From the NCBI GenBank assembly GCA_020152595.1, contig JAIGNY010004608.1:1572001-1636000 (forward strand): a stretch of 64,000 bases of DNA, given 5' to 3'. How positions within the stretch are numbered: position 1 is the stretch's first letter; each line of letters opens with the position of its first letter. The notes below the pieces were generated by a model. That model made no database searches and was not told where the DNA came from. It saw nothing but the letters and a program-made list of their open reading frames with translations. Source of the DNA: Chiridota heheva. Taxonomy: Eukaryota; Echinodermata; Holothuroidea; Apodida; Chiridotidae. Of this stretch, positions 1 through 12,046 are shown one piece after another. The position numbers and the translations under genes are program-made.

Positions 1-3000
1 GACATCGCATGCGGTTTAATCGATTATCGCCCACTAGCTACGTGGTCAGGTGACAGGTGACATTCTTGACAAGAAGTATAGCATTGACAGTTATTTTTCT
101 TCTTGGTCCTGTAGCCATTAGCTCACGCGCAGTTCCACGGCTCGTGTGAACGCATAATTAAGACTGTCTCGTTGAGCGTTACAAGTTCCGTATTTATTTT
201 CACCAGTATCATGGACATGAAGGACAGGTCCCAGTGTCGATGTTTTACACACCCAGGATGTCTCGTGATGCGAGCGTGCAAACGCTTCTTTAAATTACGC
301 TCGGTGACATCCATCTCACGTGTTCGCGTGCAGATTATGCTGCGAGTCATATCCCCGTACTCTTTGCAGCGATTGGGATCTAGCGGCGTGGTCGGAGCAC
401 AGACTCCACCGCGACCGGTACTTTCAAAGAGCGGCAGAGAAAGTGGAGAAGCGGCGGTCTGAGAGGCCCTCTTCGTCTCCCCACCGCCACCCAGGTCCAA
501 AGCCAGGGAGGCGGGGGCCGCCCACTCCTAGCGGGCGCCTCTTGAAAGACGTACACCGTCACGGTTCATCGAAGTATAGCATTGAGACAGCTATTTTTCT
601 TCTTGGTCCCGTAGCCAACGGCTCACGACAGTTATCGGTTCCACAGCCCATGTTTACGGGTCCGCACGGTTCCACGGTCCGTGTTTTACGGGTCCGCACG
701 GTTCCATTGCCGGTTCCGCGGCCCGTATTCGGGTCCCGTCACGGTTCCATCTGAGTCCACGGTCGCGTTCACGGGTCCTTTCGCTTCCATTGGGCGGCTC
801 CAGTGAGCGGAACTTATCTCTAATGGGATAACGTACACTATACGGTTCACCGGTTATACGCCCACTAGCTACTACGCTCGTGGTCAGGTGACAGATGACT
901 TTCTTTACAAGAAGTATAGCATCAGGACAGCTATTTTCTTCTTGGTCCCGTAGCCATTAGCTACGCAGTTCCACGACTCGTGTGAACGCAATTAAGATTG
1001 TCTCGTTGAACATTACCGTTCCGTAATTATTTTCACCAGTATCATGGACATGGAGGACAGGTCCTCGGCGTCGATGCTCTACACACCCTTGATGACCCGG
1101 CATAGCGTGATAACGCTTCTTTTTACGCTCCGGTCACATCCATCTCACGCGTTCTGGCGTGCAGATTATGCTGCGAGTCCATTCGTGGTACTCTTTGCAA
1201 CGATTGGGTTCCAGCGGCGTGGTCGGAGCACAGACTCCACCGCGACCGAATTTTTCAAGGTGCGACCGAGAGCGTGCGGCTCCGTGTTCGGATGCGTCAC
1301 GGCTCCGTAGTTTGGTAACGGATATCGTACACGTCACGATTTACCCGATATGCACCCGCCAGCTACGAGCTATGTGGCCAGGTGACAAGTGATAATCTTC
1401 ACAAGTAGTATAGCGCCGTGAGCTATTCTATTCATGGTTCCGTGGCCATTAGCTACGCAGTTCCACGATCATGTGAACACCATTTATACGATTATCCGCG
1501 TTGAAGCGTTACATTTCCGCAATTACTTTCACCAGTATCGTGAGGCACGGAGGACAGGCCTCCGTCGTCGATGCGTTACGCACCTCAGAGGTCCCGCTTT
1601 GCATAGCGTGCAAACGCTTCTCTAGACCGTGCGGGCCTGTACGACCGGAGTTTTTGCAACGGGATAACGACACTGCACGATGAACCCGAAGTTGAGTTCG
1701 CTAGCTAGGAAGCTGCTTGGTCATAGCTACGCTGTCCCACGGCCCGTGTGAACTGCCTCTGTAGGATTTTCGCGTTGACGTCACAGTTCCGCGATGTTTT
1801 GCGCCTATATCGCCGACCACGGCACGGGCAGGTCCCAGTGTCGGTGCGTCTGGCGCGCCTTGACTGTCCTGCGGTGCGTCGCATGTAAACGCTTCTTAGG
1901 TTGCGCTTTGGTGTTATCGACTTGTTCAAACCTGTGTACACCGCTGTGGTCCTCGGTTCCGCGATGGGACGGTCGGCCAACTAGAGGCGGCGCCCACGGG
2001 TCTTCGTGAGTTAGTCCCCTTTTTACGGCTAGTTGTAGAGCCATTGGATTCCTTGCATCGGTCCATTAGGGTCCGTGACGGCTCGTAATCGGTTCCATAC
2101 GGCCCCCACGGCTTGTTTCGGCCCGCACGGGTCCGTAACACAACAAGCGCTCCGTCCGGGGCATGGGATGACGTTTGGGTCTGTAGTGCTGCTTAGTTCT
2201 ACAGCAAGGTAACGCATGACAACGCACGTCACACCCGTTAGTTTCGGAGATCCCCACGTCCGTGTGAGCTGACTTGGTGAGATTTTCGCGTTGAACGCCA
2301 CGGTTCCGCATAGTTTTTCACCAGTTCATGGACACGAGGGCCGAGTCCCCGTTTGTCGATGCGCCACGCTCCCAGGATGCGTCGGCGTGTTAGCGCTTGC
2401 TCGGGTTTCGAGGCCTAGCGCCGGGTGATAAGATTTCCTTCTTTACGGAGGCATACCCTGAATGTGATTCTTGCGCCGAACGAGACCCTCGGCTCACATT
2501 CTACAGATATTAACGCGGTTTTACGCATAACGCACGATAAACCCGGTATCGGAACCGGGATATTGCGACCGTTAGCGGCGTGTTGCAGTGTTCGCGGTCG
2601 TTTTTCTTGCTGGGGCGTTTTTAGCGTTCGACGGCAGTCCCCACGCAGCGAGCCGGCGGCCAGCGGCTCCGTCAGTGATTTTATACAAACGGAGTTAACG
2701 GCCTATACCAGCGGCGCGGCTGTGTGGTAGAGGACCAGTAGCCATGAACTACTGCGTTCCGCGGCGTTTCTCTTACCGGGACACGACTGAGCACGACGGT
2801 CGTCCCCTCTTCCCCACGCAGCTACCGGTTTCGTAGCTCCGTGATGGAACAAACTCAGTTTACGACTCGTATAGCTTGCGTGGCACGTGAACTCCTCCGT
2901 ATTTCTTACGGCCTCAGTTTATATATATTTTACCTATTCTCAACGGAACGCGTACTGTGTACTTCTTTCCTACGCGCCGCCACTTACTCTGTGGCCCGTG

Positions 3001-3400
3001 GTGAATAGAGGTATAATGAGATAACGACTCACGTTACAGGTGTGAAATGCGTTCACGCTATCGTGGACCTAGAGCGGTCCTTTGGTACTGATAGCTACTT
3101 CGTTCGGGACACGCACCAGTACCAGTTGTCCCCCTCGGCGTAGCCCGAGCTTTTGCTCCGTGGTGCAGTACAGCGACATCGTTGGCGGTGGACTCGTGGT
3201 TTTTACTTGTCATGCTGGCGCCTTTGTAGACCCATAACGGATCTATTATATTTAACGGGTTGCGTACTTTTATGCGGCGTAAGTCCCCAGTAGCCACGCC
3301 GCTTTTCCGCTCCGTGGTGCAGGGTGTTTAACGGTCCGTGTAGTATACACAGGGCGTCACCTCTTCGTGATTTCTACCCCAGTGTTGGGGTTTATGACTC
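1..3400. repeat. GC/CpG-rich block of decaying tandem modules, identity unknown
   Basis: Successive diverged copies of one module begin near 34, 862, 1353, about 1720 and about 2240. They share landmarks such as GACAAGAAGTATAGCAT, TTTTCACCAGTATCATGGAC, GTGCAGATTATGCTGCGAGT and GGCGTGGTCGGAGCACAGAC. Copies 1 and 2 are the most alike (spacing about 828 bases); later ones are shorter and more diverged. A short GGTTCC/CACGG-type repeat fills 620-790. No open frame over about 150 codons and no recognisable protein. Composition differs sharply from the AT-rich remainder. An rDNA intergenic spacer or a transposon's non-coding region are possibilities; neither is proven. Confidence 0.6.
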
Positions 3401-4839
3401 ATACGGTTGGCGTGAGCACGTTACCCCCTACTTGTCAATATTACCTCCATGAAGGAGATTTTTCTTGACCATAGGTGGCCTTTTGTAGACAACCTTACGT
3501 TTGGGGTAGCTATTACCAACAACGGCACGTATGGTTACTTCCATACTTTAACACCTTACAGCTGCTTCCTTGCGGTTTACGGCCTGTTACTTAACTGCCC
3601 GTACAGACATACGGGTATTCGTTTTCTCGCGCCCGTGGCCGTAGGCTCCAGCGGTTTCAAGGTTGTTACTATCGTGATACGTTAACACTTTCTCCAGTCA
3701 ACTTCTTAGACAAGTTTCGCTGTTGATAGGCGTGGCCTGGAGCTCGCGTCCCGCAACTGCTCACGGTTTTCACCGTCAGATATCACCGTCGGTGCGGCGG
3801 GGCCTCTTGATCAAGGTCGGGGCACTTTTCTTGTGACCCCTTCTGTCGGAAACTTGGGCCGGTGCTTGACCCTTTTTCGCCTCGGCGCAGGGCGAACTTT
3901 GGCTGCTCGAGACCTTGCAGGCTTCACGTCACGAGCCTCGGGTCAGGGGCGATTTTGTCTCTTTCCGGGCTCCGGCGGACTGCATCTCAGTCCCGGGCGC
4001 CGTTTGATGGTGTGGCCTCGCCCGCCTTTCCTCGGCGTAGCATGGCTTTTCTGAGGGGTTGTTCGCCCCTCCCGTGGTGGAGGTGGGCCTCTCTCCAGCT
4101 TAGTTCCGTCATGAGCTCTGGGATACCTTGCAGCTATCCACCAGGGTTTTTTCGGTGGGGTCTCACGGTCTTTGACTCGCGACCACTGGTGAGTTCTGGG
4201 AGATCTCTTCGTAGTGTGTCATGTGACATTTTCCTCCGATAGATCATCCAGTGGCTTTCTGTTAAAGTAGTCTGAACTGTTCATAGAACGGCGCGGTATG
4301 CACTCGGGTTGGGGCATAACCTCTTTTCACGGGATCTCTCGTGCGGCGTTCGAGAAACCGCTTTTGCGGTTTTTCTCTTGTTTTTGGCCTGACTCACTTT
4401 TCGGCGTTCGTGTTCCCCGCTAACTTTAGCTCTTACGCGGTTATGCGCTAACGAATTTTTCCCTTGTCCGGGATTTCTTCAATTCGTTTTCATTGGTACA
4501 CGCCGTTCCCAATCGTAGTTTCCTCGCGGTTCTGTCTCGTGGGCCGAATCCGGTGTGGCTTGTGGCGTTTTTGTGGACACTTTGCTGTAATTGTGTCCAA
4601 ACGCTCTTCCGTTGGCTTGTTTTTCTGGGCTTTACGCTCCAGGTTCTTTCGAGGTTTGCCTCCGTTACTGTCAACGAATGGTGCCTTGTTCGGTTTGACT
4701 GTACCTGCCGTGGTTTCCTATGTTTTAGTTCCTCCCACTCTTGAGGTCTTTCATCCTTCCGAGGTGAAGGAATTTCGATCCTTTAAACGGGATTAGGTTC
4801 GTGTGAGTTTTCGTACCAGCCATTAAAAAAAAAAAAAAA
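3400..4839. other. GC-rich unique sequence ending in a 15-base A-run
   Basis: This continues the CpG-rich block without obvious internal repeats. It contains a short stem-loop (GAGAAACCGC-TTTT-GCGGTTTTTCTC) at about 4349-4374 and ends in A15 at 4825-4839. Translated frames look spurious. I see no gene. Confidence 0.4.
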
Positions 4840-4900
4840 TGTGCGGCGATCTGAACTCCCTTCCTTCCTATCCTCGGTTGCAATCTGATTGCATATTATA

Positions 4901-4985
4901 GCATGGAAGGTAAGGTATAACTTGAAGTAAATTTACCGCTAAGCGTAGCGGGGATATTTACTAGAGTTATACTTACCTTCCATGC
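4901..4985. repeat. Fold-back element (palindrome)
   Basis: GCATGGAAGGTAAG at the left mirrors CTTACCTTCCATGC at the right, and the pairing continues inward around CCGCTAAGCGTAGCGG, so the segment can form a near-complete hairpin. The preceding bases GATTGCATATTATA recur at 5126. Confidence 0.7.
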
Positions 4986-5125
4986 ATCCCGCCCGCCTCC
5001 CCTCTCGTTCAGGCCTCGGTGGAATGTTGAGTGAGGTGGTACAGAGGTATTATGGAGGTCAGGGCTTGGCTGGTTACCGTTTTTAGGTTCGGTTAGAAGT
5101 GCGTTAGAATCAGGTCGTGTGACCA

Positions 5126-5306
5126 GATTGCATATTATAGCATGGAAGGTAAGTATAACTCTAGTAAATATCCCGCTACGCTTAGCGGGTAAATTTATAG
5201 CATAGAAGGTAAGTTTAACTCTCGTAAATACCCCTGCTAATAAGTGGGCTAAATTGATAGCATAGAAGATAATTAAATACCCCGCTAGCAAGTGGGCTGA
5301 ATTTAT
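5126..5306. repeat. Tandem copies of the fold-back half-unit
   Basis: Three to four copies of a roughly 58-60 base unit start at GCATGGAAGG (5141), GCATAGAAGG (5199) and GCATAGAAGA (5260). The first contains the stem CCCGCTACGCTTAGCGGG. The family is shared with 4,901-4,985. Confidence 0.65.
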
Positions 5307-6600
5307 AGAAGTATGGATGATGCAGTTTGCTCTAATTGTGAATGAATTATGATTCTTATTAGGTTTTTATGGTACAGTGTGTCGACCAGTTTATAAACAG
5401 ATCAAAGGCTTATTTGATTTGGGTTATTCTAGAAAGAATTCTTTGACCAACATCTTGAACTTAATTAATGGCGAGTAGGTTTTTGCATTTGGCGACCAAC
5501 TATAAGGTCAACCTGCCGAGTGGGTGACAAAATATTTTTAAAAGCTTGATCATTGTTATCTCAATGGAAGACAATAAGCATGGTAGATTTGTTTAGGTGT
5601 ATAGTGATTGTAGGGTACATTGCCTCTGTTATATGTTTTTTCACTGCTTAACGAAGAAATGAATTAAATTTGGGTCATATTGAAACAGGGGAAGGGCAGA
5701 ATTCCAGGGGGTGTTTTGGGGTGAATTTTCTGTTATCAATGTACCTCAAGAATTAAAGATTGGATGTTGATTAAATTTGGTGTGTGGTTTTGTTATCACA
5801 TAAGGAAGAAGCGATGAAAAATTGGGACATATTGGAAATGGGAAGGGGCAGAAATGTTTAAGGGTGAGATCTCACCCCCTCTCTACTTTGTTTTTGTTTC
5901 ACCCATGCACCTCTCTTGATCACAGCTTTCTGACTTTTGTTCTTGAATTTCTCTCATTCTCCCCCTGTTTCCTTTCCTTCCTACCTCTAAAATGATCTGA
6001 CCTCTCAGGCACAATTTGACCCTCGTTGTCGTGATGCCGTTAAGACCTCATCAAACAAACTGTCAAGACGTATATAATTGAAACTTACGATGGAATGTAC
6101 TTAACAATGAATTCATGTCCTGAAAGGAAATCAAAACAATCAATTTTCTGGACTCTGAACTTGAAATTGATTATAAAATTTCCCACCATTCTGAATAAAG
6201 GTGTCGAACATCTTCCCATGCAAAATCATGACAGAAATAATATTAATGTAATGGATACATCTTTATATACTTCCCTCTTTTGCAAGTTAGTGTACTTTTC
6301 ATTGCACAATTACATGGGGGACATTTTTAGAGCACATATGATGTTTCCTCAAGAAATCTATTAAAAAAATAAAATTCTCTCAAATTCCTGATTTTCACCG
6401 TGGTTATAAGTGCCGGAACTGTAGATTTTTTCTTGGACTCTAAGGAATTCAGATCAAGTGGTTTCTGGTATCAAAAGAGAATCAAAACAATTGGCCTATT
6501 GTGTGAAAGGAAAATGATGGAATGTGAATCTTGCCTGAATAGAACTCAAATAGTGAATGCTTAGCCTAAATAAAACTGAAATTAATGATCAGAGGGTAGA
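5307..6600. repeat. Dispersed repeat mosaic with two LINE 3' tails
   Basis: 5,640-5,870 and 6,060-6,180 plus 6,440-6,600 match 47,170-47,720 (a family with AAATTTGGTGTGTGGTTTTGTTA and AAGTGGTTTCTGG-like phrases). Bases 5,872-6,063 duplicate the 3' end of the LINE at 24,880-25,070. Bases 6,185-6,430 duplicate the LINE tail at 14,578-14,845. I see no gene; 5,307-5,640 shows nothing recognisable. Confidence 0.6.
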
Positions 6601-7079
6601 TCCTGACAAAATGTTTGTCAAAGCCTGAGACTGACAGACCATTGTTGTTATCTTCAAGGAGGACAATAAGCATGGTAGATTGTTTTAGGTGCATAGTGAT
6701 TGAAGGATGCATTTCCTTTGGTTTATGTTTTAAGAGTTTGTGCAAGAAAAGGTACATGATTAAATATCCATTAAAAAGCTTTACAAAAGGAGTTATAATT
6801 CCCATCAAAATCAATTTTAAATTACCCATTTGACAGCTTTTTTAATTTTTTGGTGCCACTGTGCAAATATTTAATGCATAAATCTTATCTATTTTCTTAT
6901 GTAAAGCCCATCTGTCCGTTTCAACAAAATGTTGTACATATGAATGTTATCAAACCAAGTGACATGGCCTCATGTTCTGAAAAGCCTTTGTCTTGTCTAT
7001 TTTATTGATTCTTTTTTTTCCTACATTGTGATGTGAAAGAATGCCTGACTGTTTGACTGCTGCCTTTGTCCCACCCCCA
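6601..7079. other. No gene seen
   Basis: AT-rich sequence. Part (6,640-6,720) resembles 5,570-5,640 (GGACAATAAGCATGGTAGAT phrase) and so belongs to the same dispersed repeat family. Confidence 0.4.
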
Positions 7080-8925
7080 GAATTCATGCCTGGCAGCACC
7101 CCCACTTATTCAAGAGAATCAACACTCACAACATGCTGGCAAACCTGCTGAAGAGGATTGAAATAAGAAAACATGTTTCAACGACTAAAACAACCACCAT
7201 TGTTTTTGTCTTTTTCACATTCATCTTCAAGCCTCTTCTTACTTTCTTCATCTACTATGTCGACAATCTTTTGTAGCGATACTCCTGACTCGCTTTCCTA
7301 AAAATCTCTTCTGTGTACAAATTGAACAGTTTTGGTGAAAGGATGCATCCTTGATGTACACCCCTTTTAATGTGTAAACTATTGGACTCTTGATCACCTA
7401 ATTTGATACTTGCAGTTTGGTTCCAGTAGAGATTATGTACGAAATGTATGTCATTGCTGTCATTAGGTAGCTTTTGCAATGATTGTAACACCATTTCATG
7501 GTTGACTCTATCAAACGCTTTCTCATAATCTATGTAGCAGATATATATGTCTTTTCCAACTTGGAGGTATTTATCTAGGATAATCTTAAGTTCAGAATCC
7601 CTTCTGTGGTTCCAATTCCGGCTCTAAAACCTGATTGTGTGTCTCCTATCTCCCTTTCAATCTTACTTTCATTTCATTCCAAAGTGATCCTTAATATTAT
7701 CTTTACCATGTGACTCATTAGACTTATAGTCGGGTATTTTGCGCAATCTTAAGTGTTACTTTTCTTTGATATTTTTATGATGCTGGAGTGTTTTAGGTCA
7801 TGTGGTAGGTGTCCAGTTATATACACTTCTTTACATATATCAACTACTATGTCTATAGCTTCGTTGTCTTGGGCCTTGAAATGCTCAATCAGCACACCAT
7901 CTATACCAGCTGCCTTCTCTGGTTTTATCATCTTAATCACTTTCACCACCTCATCTTTCAAGATTTCTGGACCGGCTTCTCTCTCTGAGAGCTGTGCTGT
8001 ACTTCAGACATGTTGGGATCATCATATAACTCCTGTATGTATTTGACCCATCTCTCCCCAATTTTCTTTTTATCAACTTATAGTGTTCTATTTGCGTCCT
8101 TGATGCACTAGTTATTAGATCTTACTTGTCCCTTTCTGTCTGTTAGTTGACGAACTTTGTCATGCATTTCTCTTACTCTAGGCTCTCTCTCTAGATCTTC
8201 CACCTCCTTGCATATATTACTGTTCTTTTCTCTGTTTACATTTTCTTTGAGTTTCCTTATCAGTCTGCTTGTATTCAGGCATGTTTCTCTTTGCTCTCCT
8301 CACATTCATCAACTCCAGAATTTCTGAAGTCATCCATGACTTGTCTTTTTTCTTAGCTTTTTTCGGTAGTGTTTGGCTGCGGATTCTTTTATTCTCGTTT
8401 TTAACGCCTCCCATTTCTTTTCAACGGTTCTTGTGCATCAAGCTCTTGAGATGTGTTTTCAACCATAAGCACATTGTACCTGTTCTTGAACTTGTGTTTG
8501 TAGTCTTCTTGCTTCAACAAGTCCAGTTTTTATCTTGTGCGTCTTTTGCTTTTCTGTGGTCTTTTCATTTTCAAGCGTAATTTGGCATGTAAGAGGCAAT
8601 GGTCAGACATTATGTCTGCGCCTGGGTATGTTTTTGCATTTTTTACATGGTTTCTGAATCTATTTTTGACCAAAATATAGTCAATTTGGTTTCTGTTTCT
8701 GTCCTCAGGACTGATCCATGTGTAAAGGTTTTTCTTGTGATGTTTAACCATTATTTGTGATTATGAGGTCTTCTTGGCAGAACTGTATGAGCCTCTCACC
8801 TCTTACTTTACACTCACCCAAGCCATATGGTCCTGTGAATCCAGATTTTTCCCTTCCTACTTTTGCATTAAAGTTTACCAAGAACATCTGTACCTTTTAC
8901 TTTATTCATGCATTCTCTTATTTGT
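7080..8925 (-). pseudogene. LINE (RTE-like endonuclease/reverse transcriptase) remnant, 3' portion
   Basis: Read on the minus strand from right to left, broken frames give: endonuclease C-terminal part (NFNAKVGREKSG, then TWISPEDRNRNQIDYILV and a catalytic-type SDH near 8,610); reverse transcriptase N-terminal part (KPEKAAGIDGVLIEHFKAQD at 7,749-7,961); then IDYEKAFDRVNHE at about 7,500-7,545 and NLYWNQTASIK...KRGVHQGCILSPKLFNLYTEE at 7,255-7,450. The YADD region appears deleted. Multiple stops and frame changes make it dead. The endonuclease N-terminus is at 11,231-11,495 across the minisatellite. Confidence 0.85.
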
Positions 8926-11230
8926 CCACCTGAATGATGACAATGTTAAATGGCTGTACTTGGAGCATACACCTGAATGATGACAATGTTAAATGGCTGT
9001 GCTTGGAGCATACACCTGAATGATGACAATGTTAAATGGCTGTGCTTGGAGCATACACCTGAATGATAACAATGTTAAATGGCTGTGCTTGGAGCATACA
9101 CCTGAATGATAACAATGTTAAATGGCTGTGCTTGGAGCATACACCTGAATGATAACAATGTTAAATGACAGTGCTTGGAGCGTACACCTGAATGATGACA
9201 ATGTTAAATGGCTGTGCTTGGAGCGTACACCTAAATGATGACAATGTTAAATGGCTGTGCTTGGAGCGTACACCTGAGTGATGACAATATTAAATGGCTG
9301 TGCTTGGAGCGTACACCTGAATGATGGCAATGTTAAATGGCTGTGCTTGGAGCGTACACCTGAATGATGACAATGTTAAATGGCTGTGCTTGGAGCGTAC
9401 ACCTGAATGATGACAATGTTAAATGGCTGTGCTTGCAGTGTACACCCGAATGATGACAATGTTAAATGGCTGTGCTTGGAGCATACACTTGAATGATGAC
9501 AATGTTAAAGGGCTGTGCTTGGAGCGTACACCTGAATGATGACAATGGTAAATGGCTGTGCTTGGAGCGTACACCTGAATGATGACAATGGTAAATGGCT
9601 GTGCTTGGAGCGTACACCTGAATGATGACAATGTTAAATGGCTGTGCTTGGAGCGTACACCTGAATGATGACAATGTTAAATGGCTGTGCTTGGGCGTAC
9701 ACCTGAATGATGACAATGTTAAAGGGCTGTGCTTGGAGCGTACACCTGAATGATGACAATGGTAAATGGCTGTGCTTGGAGCGTACACCTGAATGATGAC
9801 AATCTTAAATGGCTGTGCTTGGAGCGTACACCTGAATGATGACAATGTTAAATGGCTGTGCTTGGAGCATACACCTGAATGATGACAATGTTAAATGGCT
9901 GTGCTTGGAGCATACACCTGAATGATGACAATGGTAAATGGCTGTGCTTGGAGCGTACACCTGAATGATGACAATGTTAAATGGCTGTGCTTGGAGCATA
10001 CACCTGAATGATGACAATGTTAAATGGCTGTGCTTGGAGCGTACACCTGAATGATGACAATGTTAAATGGCTGTGCTTGGAGCGTACACCTGAATGATGA
10101 CAATGGTAAATGGCTGTGCTTGGAGCGTACACCTGAATGATGACAATGTTAAATGGCTGTGCTTGGAGCATACACCTGAATGATGACAATGTTAAATGGC
10201 TGTGCTTGGAGCGTACACCTGAATGATGACAATGTTAAATGGCTGTGCTTGGAGCGTACACCTGAATGATGACAATGTTAAATGGCTGTGCTTGGAGCGT
10301 ACACCTGAATGATGACAATGTTAAATGGCTGTGCTTGGAGCGTACACCTGAATGATGACAATGGTAAATGGCTGTGCTTGGGCGTACACCTGAATGATGA
10401 CAATGTTAAATGGCTGTGCTTGGAGCGTACACCTGAATGATGACAATGTTAAATGGCTGTGCTTGGAGCGTACACCTGAATGATGACAATGGTAAATGGC
10501 TGTGCTTGGAGCATACACCTGAATGATAACAATATTAAATGGCTGTGCTTGGAGCGTACACCTGAATGATGGCAATGTTAAATGGCTGTGCTTGGAGCGT
10601 ACACCTGAATGGTGACAATGTTAAAGGGCTGTGCTTGGAGCGTACACCTGAATGATGACAATGGTAAATGGCTGTGCTTGGAGCGTACACCTGAATGATG
10701 ACAATGTTAAATGGCTGTGCTTGGAGCGTACACCTGAATGATGACAATGTTAAAGGGCTGTGCTTGGAGCATACACCTGAATGATGACAATGTTAAATGG
10801 CTGTGCTTGGGCGTACACCTGAATGATGACAATGTTAAATGGCTGTGCTTGGAGGCGTACACCTGAATGATGACAATCTTAAATGGCTGTGCTTGGGCGT
10901 ACACCTGAATGATGACAATGTTAAATGGCTGTGCTTGGGCGCACACCTGAATGATGACAATGGTAAATGGCTGTGCTTGGGCGTACACCTGAATGATGAC
11001 AATGTTAAATGGCTGTGCTTGGGCGTACACCTGAATGATGACAATGTTAAATGGCTGTGCTTGGAGCGTACACCTGAATGATGACAATGTTAAATGGCTG
11101 TGCTTGGAGCGTACACCTGAATGATGACAATGTTAAAGGGCTGTGCTTGGAGCGTACACCTGAATGATGACAATGGTAAATGGCTGTGCTTGGAGCGTAC
11201 ACCTGAATGATGACAATGTTAAATGGCTGG
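8926..11230. repeat. 43-bp minisatellite, about 53 copies, derived from LINE endonuclease sequence
   Basis: Head-to-tail 43-base units carry the phrase CACCTGAATGATGACAATG and GGCTGTGCTTGGAGCGTA. A few units lack 1-2 bases (GGGCGTACAC). On the minus strand the unit reads AQPFNIVIIQVYAPS, which is exactly the LINE endonuclease motif present once at its right border (LKIEAQPFNIVIIQVYAP). As 43 is not a multiple of three, each unit shifts frame, and three units make a 43-residue repeating translation. The long frames here are therefore artefacts. Confidence 0.95.
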
Positions 11231-11495
11231 GCTTCAATTTTCAGCATTATAACACGATCTGACTTTGTTATATAACCTTGCATTGATATTGATCTTCTCA
11301 TAATTATCCATACTCTATGATGTTTGTTTCCTCCTGAAAAACACATTGTGTGATCTTCTTTGTCTATTACACCTGAGTCTGTCCATCTGGTTTCGGCTAT
11401 ACCTATTATATCAATGTTTAATCTTTCCATTTCCTGTAAGCATTTGTCTAACCTCCCTGATTGTTAAAGAGTTCTTACATTCCATAGTAATAGGC
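11231..11495 (-). pseudogene. LINE endonuclease N-terminal remnant
   Basis: Minus-strand translation gives WNVRTL-stop-QSGRLDKCLQEMERLNIDIIGIAETRW (with the catalytic-type Glu) and DRVIMLKIEAQPFNIVIIQVYAP, typical of apurinic-like endonucleases of RTE-type LINEs. It is separated from the rest of the element by the 43-bp array. Confidence 0.85.
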
Positions 11496-11833
11496 AGTGG
11501 TATACCATCGAAAAAATAAATGGAAGAAAGTATTTTCAATACATCTCATTTGCAATACATCTCATTTTTAGTAGGAATCGGTAGCAATTGTAAAGAGAGT
11601 TTATGATATCATGTTTGTAAAAAAAAAGTCTTTTTATCCTCTGTCATTATTAAGTAAAAACTTCTTTGAAGTGATATTTCCTTCACAGAACATTATATTA
11701 AAGTAGCTACTTCCAAGTTCTGCTGTTTGTTCTGTGTCATACATACAAGATGGACATACAAGATGACCATGTAAAGACTCCTTTAGATATATTTTTGACC
11801 ACGTTAGAAAACTTTCTCTCTCTGACATTACAG

Positions 11834-12046
11834 ACAATGGTCACCCCAAAGAAGATGGCGTATAATCTAAGGTCACGTCTGGTCCTTAGGCCCAGTATGA
11901 CCCCTCTCACCCCAGACAGGGGTGATGATGCAGAGGGCAGTCAGGGGGACAACAATACCCCTCTTGGGATCATCGAAGAGGATGTACCGGACCATGTCTT
12001 CCAGCAATGCAGTGAGGCGCTCGTGATAGAGATGCATAAATTGCAG
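11834..12046 (+). CDS. KIF15: KIF15 exon: first tail exon in window
   Basis: The acceptor is a pyrimidine-rich tract ending ACATTACAG and the donor is GTCAGT. The exon is 71 codons in phase 0/0. It encodes a Thr-Pro-Lys-Lys-x-Ala-Tyr segment, then an acidic stretch, then an amphipathic helix that starts the long coiled coil. Alignment with the human KIF15 segment around 'TPTKAYQLHSRPV' is what separates KIF15 from other coiled-coil proteins. An ATG falls at its second codon, but the KIF15 match runs across the splice junction, so this is an internal exon and not a gene start. Confidence 0.85.

Noticed and set aside
1..4800. Many short frames (up to about 145 codons) in the GC-rich block
   Set aside because: GC richness lengthens chance frames; they shift between module copies and show no conserved residues.
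9419..11087. Minus-strand repetitive frames
   Set aside because: Translations of the 43-bp array derived from LINE endonuclease; not genes.
8926..11230. CRISPR-like regular array
   Set aside because: Units are contiguous with no unique spacers, in a eukaryotic context.
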